Source of the DNA: Stentor coeruleus
Taxonomy: Eukaryota > Ciliophora > Heterotrichea > Heterotrichida > Stentoridae
Reading direction: 5' to 3'
NCBI GenBank assembly: GCA_001970955.1
Contig: MPUH01000102.1
Span: forward strand, 1-64,000
DNA: 64,000 bases
Under the pieces are notes generated by a model. That model was not told where the DNA came from. It worked only from the letters and a program-made list of their open reading frames with translations, and searched no databases. Positions 50,112 to 59,623 of the stretch are shown piece after piece (the stretch's first letter is position 1; each line of letters begins with the position of its first letter). The translations under genes and the position numbers were made by a program.

Positions 50112-51901
50112 ATGCAAGATCTCAATACAGTCATCTCTAGTAAATCCTTCCAAATCTACGCAGTAACCGAATATGGCAATCTTCTTTTCTCCTACTCCCC
50201 AAAGCATAAATCTCTTTCTGAGCAGCATTTGCGTATCCTCCCAATTTCCATATCATTCACAAGCCTCAAAAAATACTGTTTCCAGCGAGTTTCCCTAGGC
50301 AAATATACTGTATTTCATATTTAGGGCTCGATAGTTCATAACAAACAAGTGATTTGGGGATTTTTTACAAAATCCAAATATACCCCAATGCACTTTTCCA
50401 ACAATATTTACTTTCTTTATATGTTTTTAAGTTTCCTAAACTGCAAACCAAGCACTTTATCTAGTATTTTAGCTACAGAAAAGGAAAAAACTGATAGACA
50501 AGGTTATGAGTTTTCTATAAATGATTTAAAAGTTGAGCATTTGAATAATTATAATGAATTTTTTGTTGAGTATAAAGAAATCATTGAATTGACAGCATTA
50601 GAAAAGNATTATAATGAATTTTTTGTTGAGTATAAAGAAATCATTGAATTGACAGCATTAGAAAAGTATGAAGAATGTTTTAATATGATGGGGGATTGGA
50701 AAGGGTTTATTATGAATATTAAAGGTGAGATGATATTTGGAGAAGTTCCCGGGGATGATAAGCTTAAAGAATTAATTGTCAATATGGGAGTTAAGCTTAA
50801 GATGAAGAATAGAAATGATGTTCCAGTAAGTTTTATTAAGAGAATGTGAGTTCTTTGCTCGGGGGTGTAACGGTGAAAAACAGCGATAATGGGAATATAA
50901 AAGTGGAGGTCAAGTTGATTGGTAAGAAAATTGTTGTTATTGCTGGGTTCTGTTATTGTCTAAATGGTTTTATAGTCGGTTTATCTGAAGAATATCAAGA
51001 CACAGACGAGTTTTTTACCCTTCTAAACAATTGTTCTTTATATTTCGGTATTGTCTATACAGACTCAGACAATGAGAGATTAGCAAAAACCCCTGAATAT
51101 ATTTACAACAATGTATTTTCTATTATATCTTTCTTAAGAAAAACCTTAAAACGCATTTCACCAAAAAATCTTGAAGTGCATGAATTTCCTCATAAAATCT
51201 CCCCAAAACAGTCTATGAAAAAAATAATTGAAGAATATAATAATTACTATATCACATCAGATGATGCTAGAGATAAATCAAATAATTTAATATCAAATGT
51301 GGAAAAAAAATCAGAGGATTTTGAAGAAAAAACAATTACTCAAGACTTAAGTTTAAATTTTGGGAATTTTGAAGATGATTATAATGCAGAAAATACAGTA
51401 AAAGATCATATTCATAATTTAAGTATTATAGAAAAAGAGATTAGCGAGGAAGAAAATGATGATTTGTTTCTGTTTACTCAAGAAAGAATTACACCTGGAC
51501 TTGTGAAATTAGAAGAGATTATTGAAGAGGAAGATAAATGTGATAGGGATAATGCACCTAGTAGGATTTATCGTGATATGATATCACCAGTTGGGAATGA
51601 TGGGGAAAATAATGAGGTTAAGAGGGTATCAAAAAATGGTAGGTGGTTTAGAAAATCTACTGAGTTTTTAGCTACTCGGCCGTATAAACCTGAGAAATTC
51701 AACCCCAAACCACCATTAGAATCACCGAGATTTGTTAGGAAGGCTCATAGGAGTAAATCCTCAAAGGACTTAAATTCTTCTGAATTACTTGATTTCGAAG
51801 ACTATAAAAATCTTGGAATTAAAGATATTTATGAGCACATTGAAAAATATGCAAAGCAAAATTATCGACCATCTAGAGATTATTGGTTAGAAGACTTATA
51901 A
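50112..51901 (+). CDS. Unknown intron-containing protein, possible longin-like N-terminus
   Basis: The first exon (50112-50309) encodes AVTEYGNLLFSYSP and ends at a clean 15-nt intron (50310-50324), after which GSIVHNKQVIWGFFTKSKY continues. The pattern is reminiscent of longin or roadblock-type trafficking domains; this is a weak guess. An N at 50607 separates two copies of a 59-base piece (50548-50606 and 50608-50666), repeating about 20 residues artificially. Around 50826-50845 the frame changes: a 17-nt GTAAGTTTTATTAAGAG removed at 50826-50842 would join ...NRNDVP to NVSSLLGGV, and a base error is the alternative. The C-terminal half is acidic (EEEDK) then basic and Ser/Pro-rich, probably disordered, ending YWLEDL. 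One gene of about 570 residues is the simplest model. Confidence 0.65.
50310..50324 (+). other. 15-nt spliceosomal intron
   Basis: GTATTTCATATTTAG ends in the in-frame TAG that would otherwise stop the protein at residue 70. Removal continues the frame through GSIVHNKQVIWG. Confidence 0.88.
50548..50666 (+). repeat. Duplicate across an N (likely assembly artefact)
   Basis: Bases 50548-50606 and 50608-50666 are identical on either side of the N at 50607. The encoded segment starting YNEFFVEYKEII is repeated in frame. Confidence 0.85.
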
Positions 51902-51942
51902 AATAACATAAAATGATTAGCTTAAAATCTCTACAAATAAAA

Positions 51943-52335
51943 TCAAACTCTTGCTGATTGTCTGCAATTAGGACATTCAATTTTACATTTTAGCCATCTA
52001 GTAATGCATTCAGTATGAAAAACATGCCCACAAGGAAGTTTAATTCCTTCTAAACCTATTGATAAACATATAGAGCATTCTCTTTGTGTCCCACGAAGCC
52101 TAGGTAAATTTCTTATTTCCGCATCACTTAGCCCTGTTGTAGTACAATCATAAATATCTCGTAGCATAAACTCAAACTCTGATAAAGGGACATCAAAATA
52201 AGGACTATCTTCATATGATAAATTATTTCTTGTAAGATCTGACATATGGTCTAAAACAGCTTCGTATTCATTAGTCCAATCAATAAAATTCATATTGTAT
52301 TTTCCTGAGGATTTTATAGGTCGGTCTCTTTCCAT
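51943..52335 (-). CDS. RING-H2 finger protein, probable E3 ubiquitin ligase
   Basis: I take ATG 52335 as the start (MERDRPIKSSG) because it follows TATAATA; ATGs at 52350 and 52353 are in frame but lack that context. The 130-residue protein ends in a RING-H2 finger: C87/C90, C102, H104, H107, C110, C121/C124, the C3H2C3 order, with Trp114 and Pro122 in the usual E2-contact positions. No membrane segment is present. A short acidic region precedes the RING. RING-H2 proteins of this size recruit E2 enzymes; the substrate is unknown. The stop is TGA, one of the few used here. Confidence 0.88.
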   Translation of the reverse strand: MERDRPIKSSGKYNMNFIDWTNEYEAVLDHMSDLTRNNLSYEDSPYFDVPLSEFEFMLRDIYDCTTTGLSDAEIRNLPRLRGTQRECSICLSIGLEGIKLPCGHVFHTECITRWLKCKIECPNCRQSARV

Positions 52336-52395
52336 TATTATAAAAATCATCATATTTCTACAACTAATTTCTCATATAACTTAAAAATAATCTCA

Positions 52396-54747
52396 TCACT
52401 CAATGGATATATTATTAAACGGTGAACTAAGTTTGCATCTCATTTCATAATCTTCCTTGCTTACAGCGATCTTATACATCTTCTGTTGATCCTTCATAAC
52501 AATATTATCTTCAATAGCTCTAATTTTCTGAGTTTGTTCTTCTCGTCCTTTTTTCAAAGTTTCTATTTTTTTCTCTTCAGCTTCGATTTTTTTTATTTTC
52601 TCTTCTCCTCCAACATTAAAAGGAGAAAATTTTTTCTGAGTAACAAGTTCAGGCTTCATACTACTTTCTTCAGGCATGTGATAATGAATAAATGTATTTT
52701 GATGAGGAGGTTTAGCTCCATATCTAGTACTTGCATGGAATTTTATTATTTTATCATCTGGGCGGAAATCTTTTATGAGATCTTCTTGGGTTTTGCTGAA
52801 ATGGTTAAGGGTTTCTTTTTGAGTTGTTAGGTATTTTAAGGATGGCTGATGGTTTTCAGCATAAATTTCAGGGTTTTCTTGAAGTCTTTCTTTATTTGTT
52901 GCCAGGATGTTGGGTCGGATTTTCTCAGCAAAGTCTTTGAATTTTATGTAACCTTTTTGTTCACTATCTAAAAACGCCATAAAATCCCCAACATCTTCAG
53001 GTTCATGGATAATCTGGTTAATAACCAGCGCTTTTTCTAGATCTTCTAAAGTGATATACCCATCTCTATCTCTATCAAACTTTTTAAAAACATCATTTGC
53101 TTTCTGAGACCCTTGATCAAAAAACTTTTCCTCAATACTTTTCAATATTTTCTTAACACCCTCCCCATTTTCAGCTTTAAACTCAATATTCTCCCTTATC
53201 GGTGGTACAGCTCTTTTTATCTTATGCAATTCATATGAAGCTTTAGTATCTTCCATATAAATATTCTTAGCAACTTCTTCAATAGGAGTAACTCCATCTT
53301 TGTTATAAACATATGAGCTTAAAAAACCTTCTAATTCTTTTTTTGTTATTTTCAAAGTTTTCCTATCCTGTAATTTATCAACTACAAAGTCTTTTAATTG
53401 ATCTAAAGATATCACCCCATTATTCCCCCTTTCAGTCAATTCATTAAACAACTTCCCTTCAGTCTCAGCCGCATCTCTTAAAAAAAGTCTTATTTTCCTA
53501 GCCCTCAAGAAAAAATTATCCAATTGATTAACTGGGACTTTCTGTCTGTTTAATATATTCATTTTCTTCAATGGGTCTACTACAACTTTCCTTTCTTCCT
53601 CAACATACTTTTCTTCTTCTTTTATATCATTTCTTCTATCCTCCATATCAAAAAACTTATCCCCAGCCGGCATTTCTAAGGCAACAAAATCCTCAATTTT
53701 CTTTAAAAAATCCTTATAATAAAGTCCAGTATTTTGCGCATTATCATTATATAAAATTTTCCATATTTTTTCTGAGTTTAATGTATATGGTAAATCCATG
53801 TTGTTTAAAATACTCACAAATTCTTCAAAGTTGATTTTTCCTGTTTTCTTTTTATCTTTTCGAGTAAATTGTGGTGCTAAGCCGAAATAACGATCTTTTA
53901 AGAAAGTTTTTAGTTGGCTTTGGAGCATTTCTGTGTGTTTGTTTACAGCCATGTTATGCATATCGATAATTTTTAAGTTATCATCTGGATCTTCGGCTAA
54001 TGAGGTAAGATCAACATTAAGTTTGTCATCTTGATCAAAAATCAGTCTCATGAATTCATTGAGATTTAGAGCTCCAGTGTTACTATTGTTAGCACTGGCA
54101 ACTAGGACTCGGGCTTCATGAATGTTAATGGGAATACCGATTTTATTGACCATTTTAAATATGTCCTCTGGTGAAAGGACACCTATAGATTTTTCGTCCC
54201 ATTGGTTGAAGATTTTTCTGAAATCGTTTCGATTTGCGTATCGTCTACGGATTGTCCTTCTGATATCTGCAACTTTTTTAAGGTCGACTTTTCCTTCAAG
54301 TGTTGATTTATGCCCGATATGGACCAATTGGGTTTCTTGTGAAGCTTTTTTATGTTCGATTTCTTTAGATACATGGTACTTGTCGATCTTTTTCTGAATT
54401 GCTTCTTCTTCTCTGACTTGTACATGCTGGGTATGTTTTAAAAGCTTGTTATCACCCATCTGAGCTTTGTCTGGACTGAAATCTGAGGATTTAGGACGAG
54501 TCATTGTCTGTCTTAAGAGTGTAGTTTTGTTTTTTGTTTTATAGTATTCAGTTTGTGTTGATATTGGGTCTTTAATAATATTAGGAAGGGTTTTAACTCT
54601 TGGAAGATTCAATTGTGCTTCATGATAAGGAAAAACACTCGAATAAAGAGGCAGTCGAGCTTTTCTCTCAGTTTTATTCTCCAAAGCAGTTCTAATATCC
54701 CCACTACTCTTCCCCATAGTACTATTTCTAACTTTTCTTAAAGCCAT
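52396..54747 (-). CDS. Large EF-hand protein, probably cytoskeletal or axonemal
   Basis: A 783-residue basic protein with several EF-hand pairs. Divergent hands lie at about 175-240 (NQWDEKSIGVLSPEDI, then SANNSNTGALNLNEFM) and 290-350 (RKDKKKTGKINFEEF). A GNNGVISLDQL hand lies at about 441. One fully canonical hand is DRDRDGYITLEDL (558-570), with a partner DSEQKGYIKFKDF at 594-606. Most others lack key acidic ligands, so only one or two sites should bind calcium. The C-terminus (ASTRYGAKPPHQNTFIHY) and a Lys/Glu-rich coiled coil (about 725-765) resemble ciliary microtubule-associated EF-hand proteins. Head-to-head with the gene at 54893, with 145 bp between starts. The ciliary role is inference. 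Confidence 0.75.
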   Translation of the reverse strand: MALRKVRNSTMGKSSGDIRTALENKTERKARLPLYSSVFPYHEAQLNLPRVKTLPNIIKDPISTQTEYYKTKNKTTLLRQTMTRPKSSDFSPDKAQMGDNKLLKHTQHVQVREEEAIQKKIDKYHVSKEIEHKKASQETQLVHIGHKSTLEGKVDLKKVADIRRTIRRRYANRNDFRKIFNQWDEKSIGVLSPEDIFKMVNKIGIPINIHEARVLVASANNSNTGALNLNEFMRLIFDQDDKLNVDLTSLAEDPDDNLKIIDMHNMAVNKHTEMLQSQLKTFLKDRYFGLAPQFTRKDKKKTGKINFEEFVSILNNMDLPYTLNSEKIWKILYNDNAQNTGLYYKDFLKKIEDFVALEMPAGDKFFDMEDRRNDIKEEEKYVEEERKVVVDPLKKMNILNRQKVPVNQLDNFFLRARKIRLFLRDAAETEGKLFNELTERGNNGVISLDQLKDFVVDKLQDRKTLKITKKELEGFLSSYVYNKDGVTPIEEVAKNIYMEDTKASYELHKIKRAVPPIRENIEFKAENGEGVKKILKSIEEKFFDQGSQKANDVFKKFDRDRDGYITLEDLEKALVINQIIHEPEDVGDFMAFLDSEQKGYIKFKDFAEKIRPNILATNKERLQENPEIYAENHQPSLKYLTTQKETLNHFSKTQEDLIKDFRPDDKIIKFHASTRYGAKPPHQNTFIHYHMPEESSMKPELVTQKKFSPFNVGGEEKIKKIEAEEKKIETLKKGREEQTQKIRAIEDNIVMKDQQKMYKIAVSKEDYEMRCKLSSPFNNISIE

Positions 54748-54892
54748 TTATAAGCATCTTTACCCTAAAAACTTTATATCCTTCATTCTCATCATAACTC
54801 CAGTTTTTTCCATAAAAAAATACTTAAAAAACCTTATAAATTCCAAAAAAGCCAAAAAATCTAATGAAATTAAGAAAATAAATATAAAAATA
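54748..54892. promoter_or_regulatory. Short bidirectional promoter
   Basis: Only 145 bases separate the start codons of two divergently transcribed genes, so both promoters must lie here. The sequence is AT-rich; TATAAATGG marks the left start (minus strand) and AATATAAAAATAATGG the right. Confidence 0.5.
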
Positions 54893-55201
54893 ATGGCTTC
54901 GATCAGGTCAACTGAATTCAACTCAGCACAATCATTAGAGAAAGATGCAATTATGGACAATTTGTACTGGATAAAACAAATTATTAGTATAATTTTAGGC
55001 TGTGTAGCTGGGGGAATGAATTTGACTGGGTTTCCAATAATAATTTGCTTTGGAATTGCTGTGAGCTCATTTTCTTTAGTTTATGCTTGGCAGATAATGA
55101 AAGCTGAAGAAATCGAGTCATGGGATTTGGTAACGGAAGCATTTGGCCCATCGTTCTTTTGTTTTATTCTTGTTTGGACTTTAACATTTACTTTCATTTA
55201 A
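54893..55201 (+). CDS. RAB5IF/EMC6-type small membrane protein
   Basis: A 102-residue protein with three predicted membrane helices (about 23-40, 45-65 and 83-101). The conserved core is DNLYWIKQIISIILG, a Gly-rich turn, then SWDLVTEAFGPSFFCFILVW. This matches the RAB5IF (C20orf24/OPTI) relatives of EMC6 more than EMC6 itself: an acidic stretch precedes a Trp, followed by E-x-F and an aromatic-rich last helix. RAB5IF acts with TMCO1-type translocon factors in ER membrane protein insertion and has been linked to respiratory complex assembly. The protein is short and highly hydrophobic, so assignment rests on the pattern. Confidence 0.7.
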   Translation: MASIRSTEFNSAQSLEKDAIMDNLYWIKQIISIILGCVAGGMNLTGFPIIICFGIAVSSFSLVYAWQIMKAEEIESWDLVTEAFGPSFFCFILVWTLTFTFI

Positions 55202-55964
55202 TAGGTTATCTAAAGTTAACTAGTTCTATTACAACTTTTTAACATAAAACATATATCAATTCTATATATTTCACATAAAAAAAATCCCTGATACTAAGCA
55301 ATAGTTTATAATTAATAGTCTAACCACTATCTTTGCTCTAAGAAAAAAAATTGTAATAAACATGATAATACTCAAACTTGTATTACGAATATAAACTAAG
55401 CAAACTACAATAATAACTTGAAATAAACCTCAATTGGCATTAATTACTCTTTGCATAAACTTTCCTTACCAGGGTTTACAATAAAAATTAATAAATGAGA
55501 ACATATAAGTTCAGTTGCACCCCAACCTAATCCAATCCTATCATCTTAGTTTTTTATCTACTATCCTTGATGCTTTCCAAAAAAAAACCTTTGTCAGCAC
55601 ATATATATCAATAAGCATTATTAGTTCTTTTTGTAGTTCTGAAATTAATAACCACTCTTTACTTAAAGGCACTAAAGTTCCATAGGTCAAAAGTTTAACC
55701 ATCGATACTAAAGAATAACCAAAGGCACTTCTTATACATGAAGAATCCAATATTCATGTAATAAAACGTTGTTAAATCCTACAAATATCTAGTCGAACAT
55801 CAGTATAACACAATTCAACAAATACAACAATGCCATTTATTATAAAAAAAAATCAATACTTTCTTTATTCCATACCTCTTTCACTCACCCAAAAACCTAA
55901 TTTCCTTATAATAATCATCATAAAAATATAAAAACCCATTGCCTTAGATTTTTAGTATATAAAA
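55202..55964. other. Intergenic, weak minus-strand coding-like patch
   Basis: A minus-strand frame at 55541-55750 (69 codons, no ATG) has some coding character, but no start, intron or homology supports it. Otherwise AT-rich spacer. Confidence 0.5.
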
Positions 55965-56444
55965 ATGCCAACTTGTCCAAATTGGTAATTTTTATATAGT
56001 CAAAAAGATATCCCAGATGAGGTTTTTGTCCTTCACGAAGCCCATTGTAGTCGTTTTATTGAAGTTTGTAAACAATGTGATCAATCTTTTCCCAAAAACA
56101 AAAAGAAAGAACATGATGACAAGCATCATAAAAAAGTAAAATGCCCTTATTGTGCCAAGTTAGTAGATGATATTGAACTTGCTTTACATAAAACAATTTG
56201 TGAAGCTAAACCTAAACCTTGTCTTTATTGTGGGGCTATAATGGAACTTTCATTACTTTTAGACCATGAAGATCATTGTGGTAGTAGGACTGAATCTTGT
56301 GATATATGCGGCAAAAATGTAGTCATCAAAGATATGCCAGAACATATCCAAAACTGCATTGAAGAACAGGAATACAATGAAAATGGGTCTTTGAAGAGGA
56401 AAAAAAACAATCACACGATAGCTAAAAAACGAGGTAAAAAGTAA
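55965..56444 (+). CDS. TRAF-type zinc-finger protein, two exons
   Basis: Exon 1 (55965-55984) encodes MPTCPN plus two bases. After a 15-nt intron, exon 2 (56000-56444) completes a 154-residue protein. The splice restores CPNC as the first half of a zinc site. Successive Cys/His units follow (CPNC..H..HC, CKQC..H..HH, CPYC..H..C, CLYCG..H..HC, CDICG..H..C) in the CxxC-x(11-12)-H-x(3-5)-C/H pattern of TRAF/XIAP-associated factor fingers. The tail is basic (KRKKNN...KKRGKK). Such fingers mediate protein interactions in signalling. Without the intron the gene would have no start codon near its first finger, so this is strong support for micro-introns. Confidence 0.85.
55985..55999 (+). other. 15-nt spliceosomal intron
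   Basis: GTAATTTTTATATAG splits a Cys codon (TG|T) of the first CPNC motif. It differs from the intron at 2984 at a single position. Confidence 0.92.
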
Positions 56445-56590
56445 ACAACTTCAGTTTAGGACTTGATAACTAATATTTGTATATTTCCTTCTAAAAAAAC
56501 ACACAAATCACTATTTCACACTAAAAAAAATTATTTTTTCATTCAAATATAAGGTTTTTTTAATACGATTACTATTGGTTATATAATAAT

Positions 56591-57946
56591 ATGCAAGGAA
56601 AAGCTATAGCACAAGGGTTTGTAGAGTATATAAACGAAGCTGTAACCCCATTCCATGCAGTCAATAAGGCAAAGAGTTTATTAAAAGAAAATGGGTTTGA
56701 AGAACTTCTTGAACATGAACCATGGATAGCTAAGCCATCAGGAAAGTATTTCGTAACAAGAAACGGGTCGAGTATTTTTGTTTTCGTTGTAGGCGAGGAT
56801 TTCACTGCTGAAAATGGAGCTTTTAGGGTATTAGGAACACATACAGATTCCCCATGTCCAAAATTAGCCCCACATTCAAAAGTATCATCAAATGGGTTTT
56901 TAAAACTTAATGTTATGTTGTATGGAGGGGGTTTATGGAATTCATGGTTTGACAGAGATCTTACTTTGGCTGGAAGAGTTGTTTTGACTATTGGTGAAAG
57001 AATTGAAACTAGACTTGTTCATATTAAAAGACCTATTATTGTTTTACCAGAATTAGCTATACATTTGTCGGCTAATAGAGAGAAATTTGAGTATAATAAA
57101 GAATCGCATTTAAAACCTTTATTGTGTTCGCTTTTATTAGAAAGTAAATCACATCCTGAAAGCCATAAAAAACATGCACATGGGCTTTTAGATCTTATTG
57201 CCCAGGAGTTGAATGTGGATATTGAGAATATTAGTGACCTTGAATTGCATGTTGTTGATACAAAACCTGCTTGCCTTACTGGACTTTATCAAGAGTTTAT
57301 ATCTTCGGCTAGGATTGATAACCAAATGAGTTGTTATTGTGCATTACAAGCTATTATAGAAACTCCAACTACAGGGAAAGATATCAAAATGTGGGCTGCT
57401 TTTGATCATGAAGAAGTTGGTAGCATAAGCATATCTGGTGCTGATTCAGTAGTCGCATCAAATCTTATGAATAGATTACTCAAAGTTCTTTGTCCAACAG
57501 CAAGCAACGACTTTTCTGATATGATTTTCCGTAAGAGTTTTGGTTTTTCTGCAGATATGGCCCATGCCCTCCACCCTAATTTTTCAGAAAAACATCATCC
57601 TCAGCATTCACCAAAAATGCATTCGGGTGTTGTCCTTAAAATCAACGCAAATCAAAACTATGCAACAGACTTTGTTGGATGTACTTTAGCTCGATCTTTA
57701 GCTAGTCGTAATAGTATCCCGTTACAAGAATTTATAGTAAAAAATGACTCTCCATGTGGATCGACAATAGGCCCAATGCTTGCTGCTCAAACTGGTATTC
57801 GAATAGTTGATATTGGCGCCCCACAATTTGCTATGCATAGTTGTCGTGAACTTATGGGCACAGATGATGCATTTTATTACTACAGTTTCTTAAAATCTTT
57901 CTTTGATGACCTTCATTCTTTATATGATGAAGCCAGTTTAAACTAG
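56591..57946 (+). CDS. DNPEP: Aspartyl aminopeptidase (M18)
   Basis: A 451-residue protein, collinear with eukaryotic aspartyl aminopeptidase. Metal-site motifs are H84-T-D86 in LGTHTDSPCPKL, the Glu pair E274/E275 in AAFDHEEVGS, and the C-terminal His in APQFAMHSCRE. The LYGGGLWNSWFDRDL and SARIDNQMSCYC segments are diagnostic of M18. These enzymes form tetrahedral dodecamers that remove N-terminal Asp or Glu; yeast relatives reach the vacuole by selective autophagy. No signal peptide is seen. The start ATG lies in TTATATAATAATATG. No intron. Confidence 0.97.
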   Translation: MQGKAIAQGFVEYINEAVTPFHAVNKAKSLLKENGFEELLEHEPWIAKPSGKYFVTRNGSSIFVFVVGEDFTAENGAFRVLGTHTDSPCPKLAPHSKVSSNGFLKLNVMLYGGGLWNSWFDRDLTLAGRVVLTIGERIETRLVHIKRPIIVLPELAIHLSANREKFEYNKESHLKPLLCSLLLESKSHPESHKKHAHGLLDLIAQELNVDIENISDLELHVVDTKPACLTGLYQEFISSARIDNQMSCYCALQAIIETPTTGKDIKMWAAFDHEEVGSISISGADSVVASNLMNRLLKVLCPTASNDFSDMIFRKSFGFSADMAHALHPNFSEKHHPQHSPKMHSGVVLKINANQNYATDFVGCTLARSLASRNSIPLQEFIVKNDSPCGSTIGPMLAAQTGIRIVDIGAPQFAMHSCRELMGTDDAFYYYSFLKSFFDDLHSLYDEASLN

Positions 57947-58549
57947 TTTTACTTAAAAAAATAGGTTTTTTTTTAATGGAAGTGTTTATCATAAATACAA
58001 TGTGACTGTAAAATCACCCATGAATAAATGGATAGTATAAAGGATTTTTTGATATTTTAAATATTTTTGATATAAATAAAAATTGGATAATCCTGTCAAA
58101 AGAATTTGCTAAAGTGGTGAAGTTGCTAAATTTGAATCTTTTACAAGACGATTTAAAAGCAATTTTTAGGAAAGCATATATGTATAAGATGTATTTAATA
58201 TGGAGGTTTTTTAAAGCTCTATGCAAAAAAAAAAAATTAGAGAAAATATTACTGAGGAAAATGTTTGTAGGCATTTTGCTATGTTTGATAGGAATAGCGA
58301 TGAGAAAATTGACAAGTTTGAGTTTAAGAGGATTATGACTACGATGGGTGAACTACTGACTAATGATGAAGTTGATTTTATTATATCTGAAGCTCATAAA
58401 AATATGAATGGATATATAGACTTTTGAGTGCTAGGTTTGTTTATGAAATATCTTCTAATACCAAAACCTTTTACATTCTTATCCTATAAACTATAACAAT
58501 TTTTCTAAGATGCTTTCAGAAAAGTAATTTAAACTAATTATATTATAAA
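57947..58549. other. Intergenic with a broken EF-hand gene
   Basis: Apart from the pseudogene at 58080-58437 this is AT-rich spacer. Confidence 0.55.
58080..58437 (+). pseudogene. Broken calmodulin/CDPK-type EF-hand gene fragment
   Basis: From 58221 the frame reads ENITEENVCRHFAMFD, then a good EF loop (DRNSDEKIDKFEF), then MTTMGELLTNDEVDFII and a second, degenerate loop (NMNGYIDF) that ends at a TGA; one base later the frame would read GAG TGC TAG. Upstream (58096-58190) another frame has KEFAKVVKLLNLNLL, like the calmodulin-like region of a CDPK. An A-run at 58224 separates the two frames. No start codon or N-terminal domain is present, so this looks like a decayed duplicate of an EF-hand protein such as the CDPK at 6627. 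Confidence 0.6.
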
Positions 58550-59623
58550 ATGGGACAAAGTTCTTGTTGTTCAAAGGTAATGAATAAAAACAAAAAAGAG
58601 TTCATCGGTAAAGAACTAACTCATTATATTAATCTAAGCGATACTGAAAAATTTTCAATACTACTTGGAGAATTGACTATTTGTGGTCTGATGTTAGATT
58701 CTGAGATAATTGAATTTGAAAAGAATAAGGTTAATCTTTTGACTTATGCTTTTTTAGTAGGAAATCTGAAAATGTTTGTGCTTTTAAAGGAAAAAGGGGC
58801 AAATTATGATATTTTCAATAGGAAAATAGAGGAACTAAAAATCGACCAAATGTATTACTTATGCGATAAAGGGTATTTAGATTTAATTCAGTATTTATTG
58901 CCGATTTATATAGAAAATACTCATCAAATAGATATCGAAATATCAGACACATTGGTTTTTGAGACTGAGGATAAGAAAAAAACTCATAAAAAATACACTG
59001 CGATACAAAGAGCTTGTGAAAAAGGTCATTTACCCGTGGTTATAGCTTTATATAAGTATTTTGAGAATAAAAATATTCTACCAAGTTGCTTTGATTTAGA
59101 AAAACCTTGTGAAAAAAGAGGTGAAACTTGTGCAATGATAGCTTGTAGAAATGGGCATTATACTCTAGTAAAAGCTCTTTACAAAGTATGCCATTGCGAT
59201 TTTACTAAAGTAAATAATTTCGGAGAAAATGCTCTTATAATATGCGCTTCAGGTCTAAAAACTAAAAAATCCTTCAGTTATTTTGACTGCATAAATTTCC
59301 TTATAGAAACAGTAAATATTGATATAAGCTATATGTATGAAGAAACATTACTTTTACTTGAAGATGATAATTTAGTCAGATATTATGAAAACAAACTAAA
59401 TAAAATAGGAATTAATGCGAAAAAACAAGATTTGGAAAAAAAGTATAGGATTGTACTTAGGTTTGAACAGAGAGCAAGGAATGATTCGGATGATATGGAT
59501 TTAGAATATATGTTAAGAGATATTATGGTAGAAAGTAAAGAGTCTATGACGAATTTTTCGGTTATTAGTAGTATTACTGAATTGCCAGAAAGTTTTATTT
59601 CAATTGCTCCGTTGGAAATTTAG
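58550..59623 (+). CDS. Ankyrin-repeat protein with dual-acylation start
   Basis: A 357-residue protein starting MGQSSCCSK: Gly2 with Ser and two cysteines is a strong myristoylation/palmitoylation signal, so membrane anchoring is likely. About six degenerate ankyrin repeats run from 60 to 275. Recognisable ones include TYAFLVGNLKMFVLLKEKGA, TAIQRACEKGHLPVVIALYK and CAMIACRNGHYTLVKALYK. The C-terminus is acidic, then Ser-rich. It probably acts as a scaffold at a membrane; the partner is unknown. The ATG follows TATATTATAAA. Confidence 0.75.
   Translation: MGQSSCCSKVMNKNKKEFIGKELTHYINLSDTEKFSILLGELTICGLMLDSEIIEFEKNKVNLLTYAFLVGNLKMFVLLKEKGANYDIFNRKIEELKIDQMYYLCDKGYLDLIQYLLPIYIENTHQIDIEISDTLVFETEDKKKTHKKYTAIQRACEKGHLPVVIALYKYFENKNILPSCFDLEKPCEKRGETCAMIACRNGHYTLVKALYKVCHCDFTKVNNFGENALIICASGLKTKKSFSYFDCINFLIETVNIDISYMYEETLLLLEDDNLVRYYENKLNKIGINAKKQDLEKKYRIVLRFEQRARNDSDDMDLEYMLRDIMVESKESMTNFSVISSITELPESFISIAPLEI

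Noticed and set aside
55541-55750. 69-codon minus-strand frame
   Set aside because: No ATG at its start, no plausible 15-nt intron to a start, and no homology; kept only as a note in the intergenic entry.
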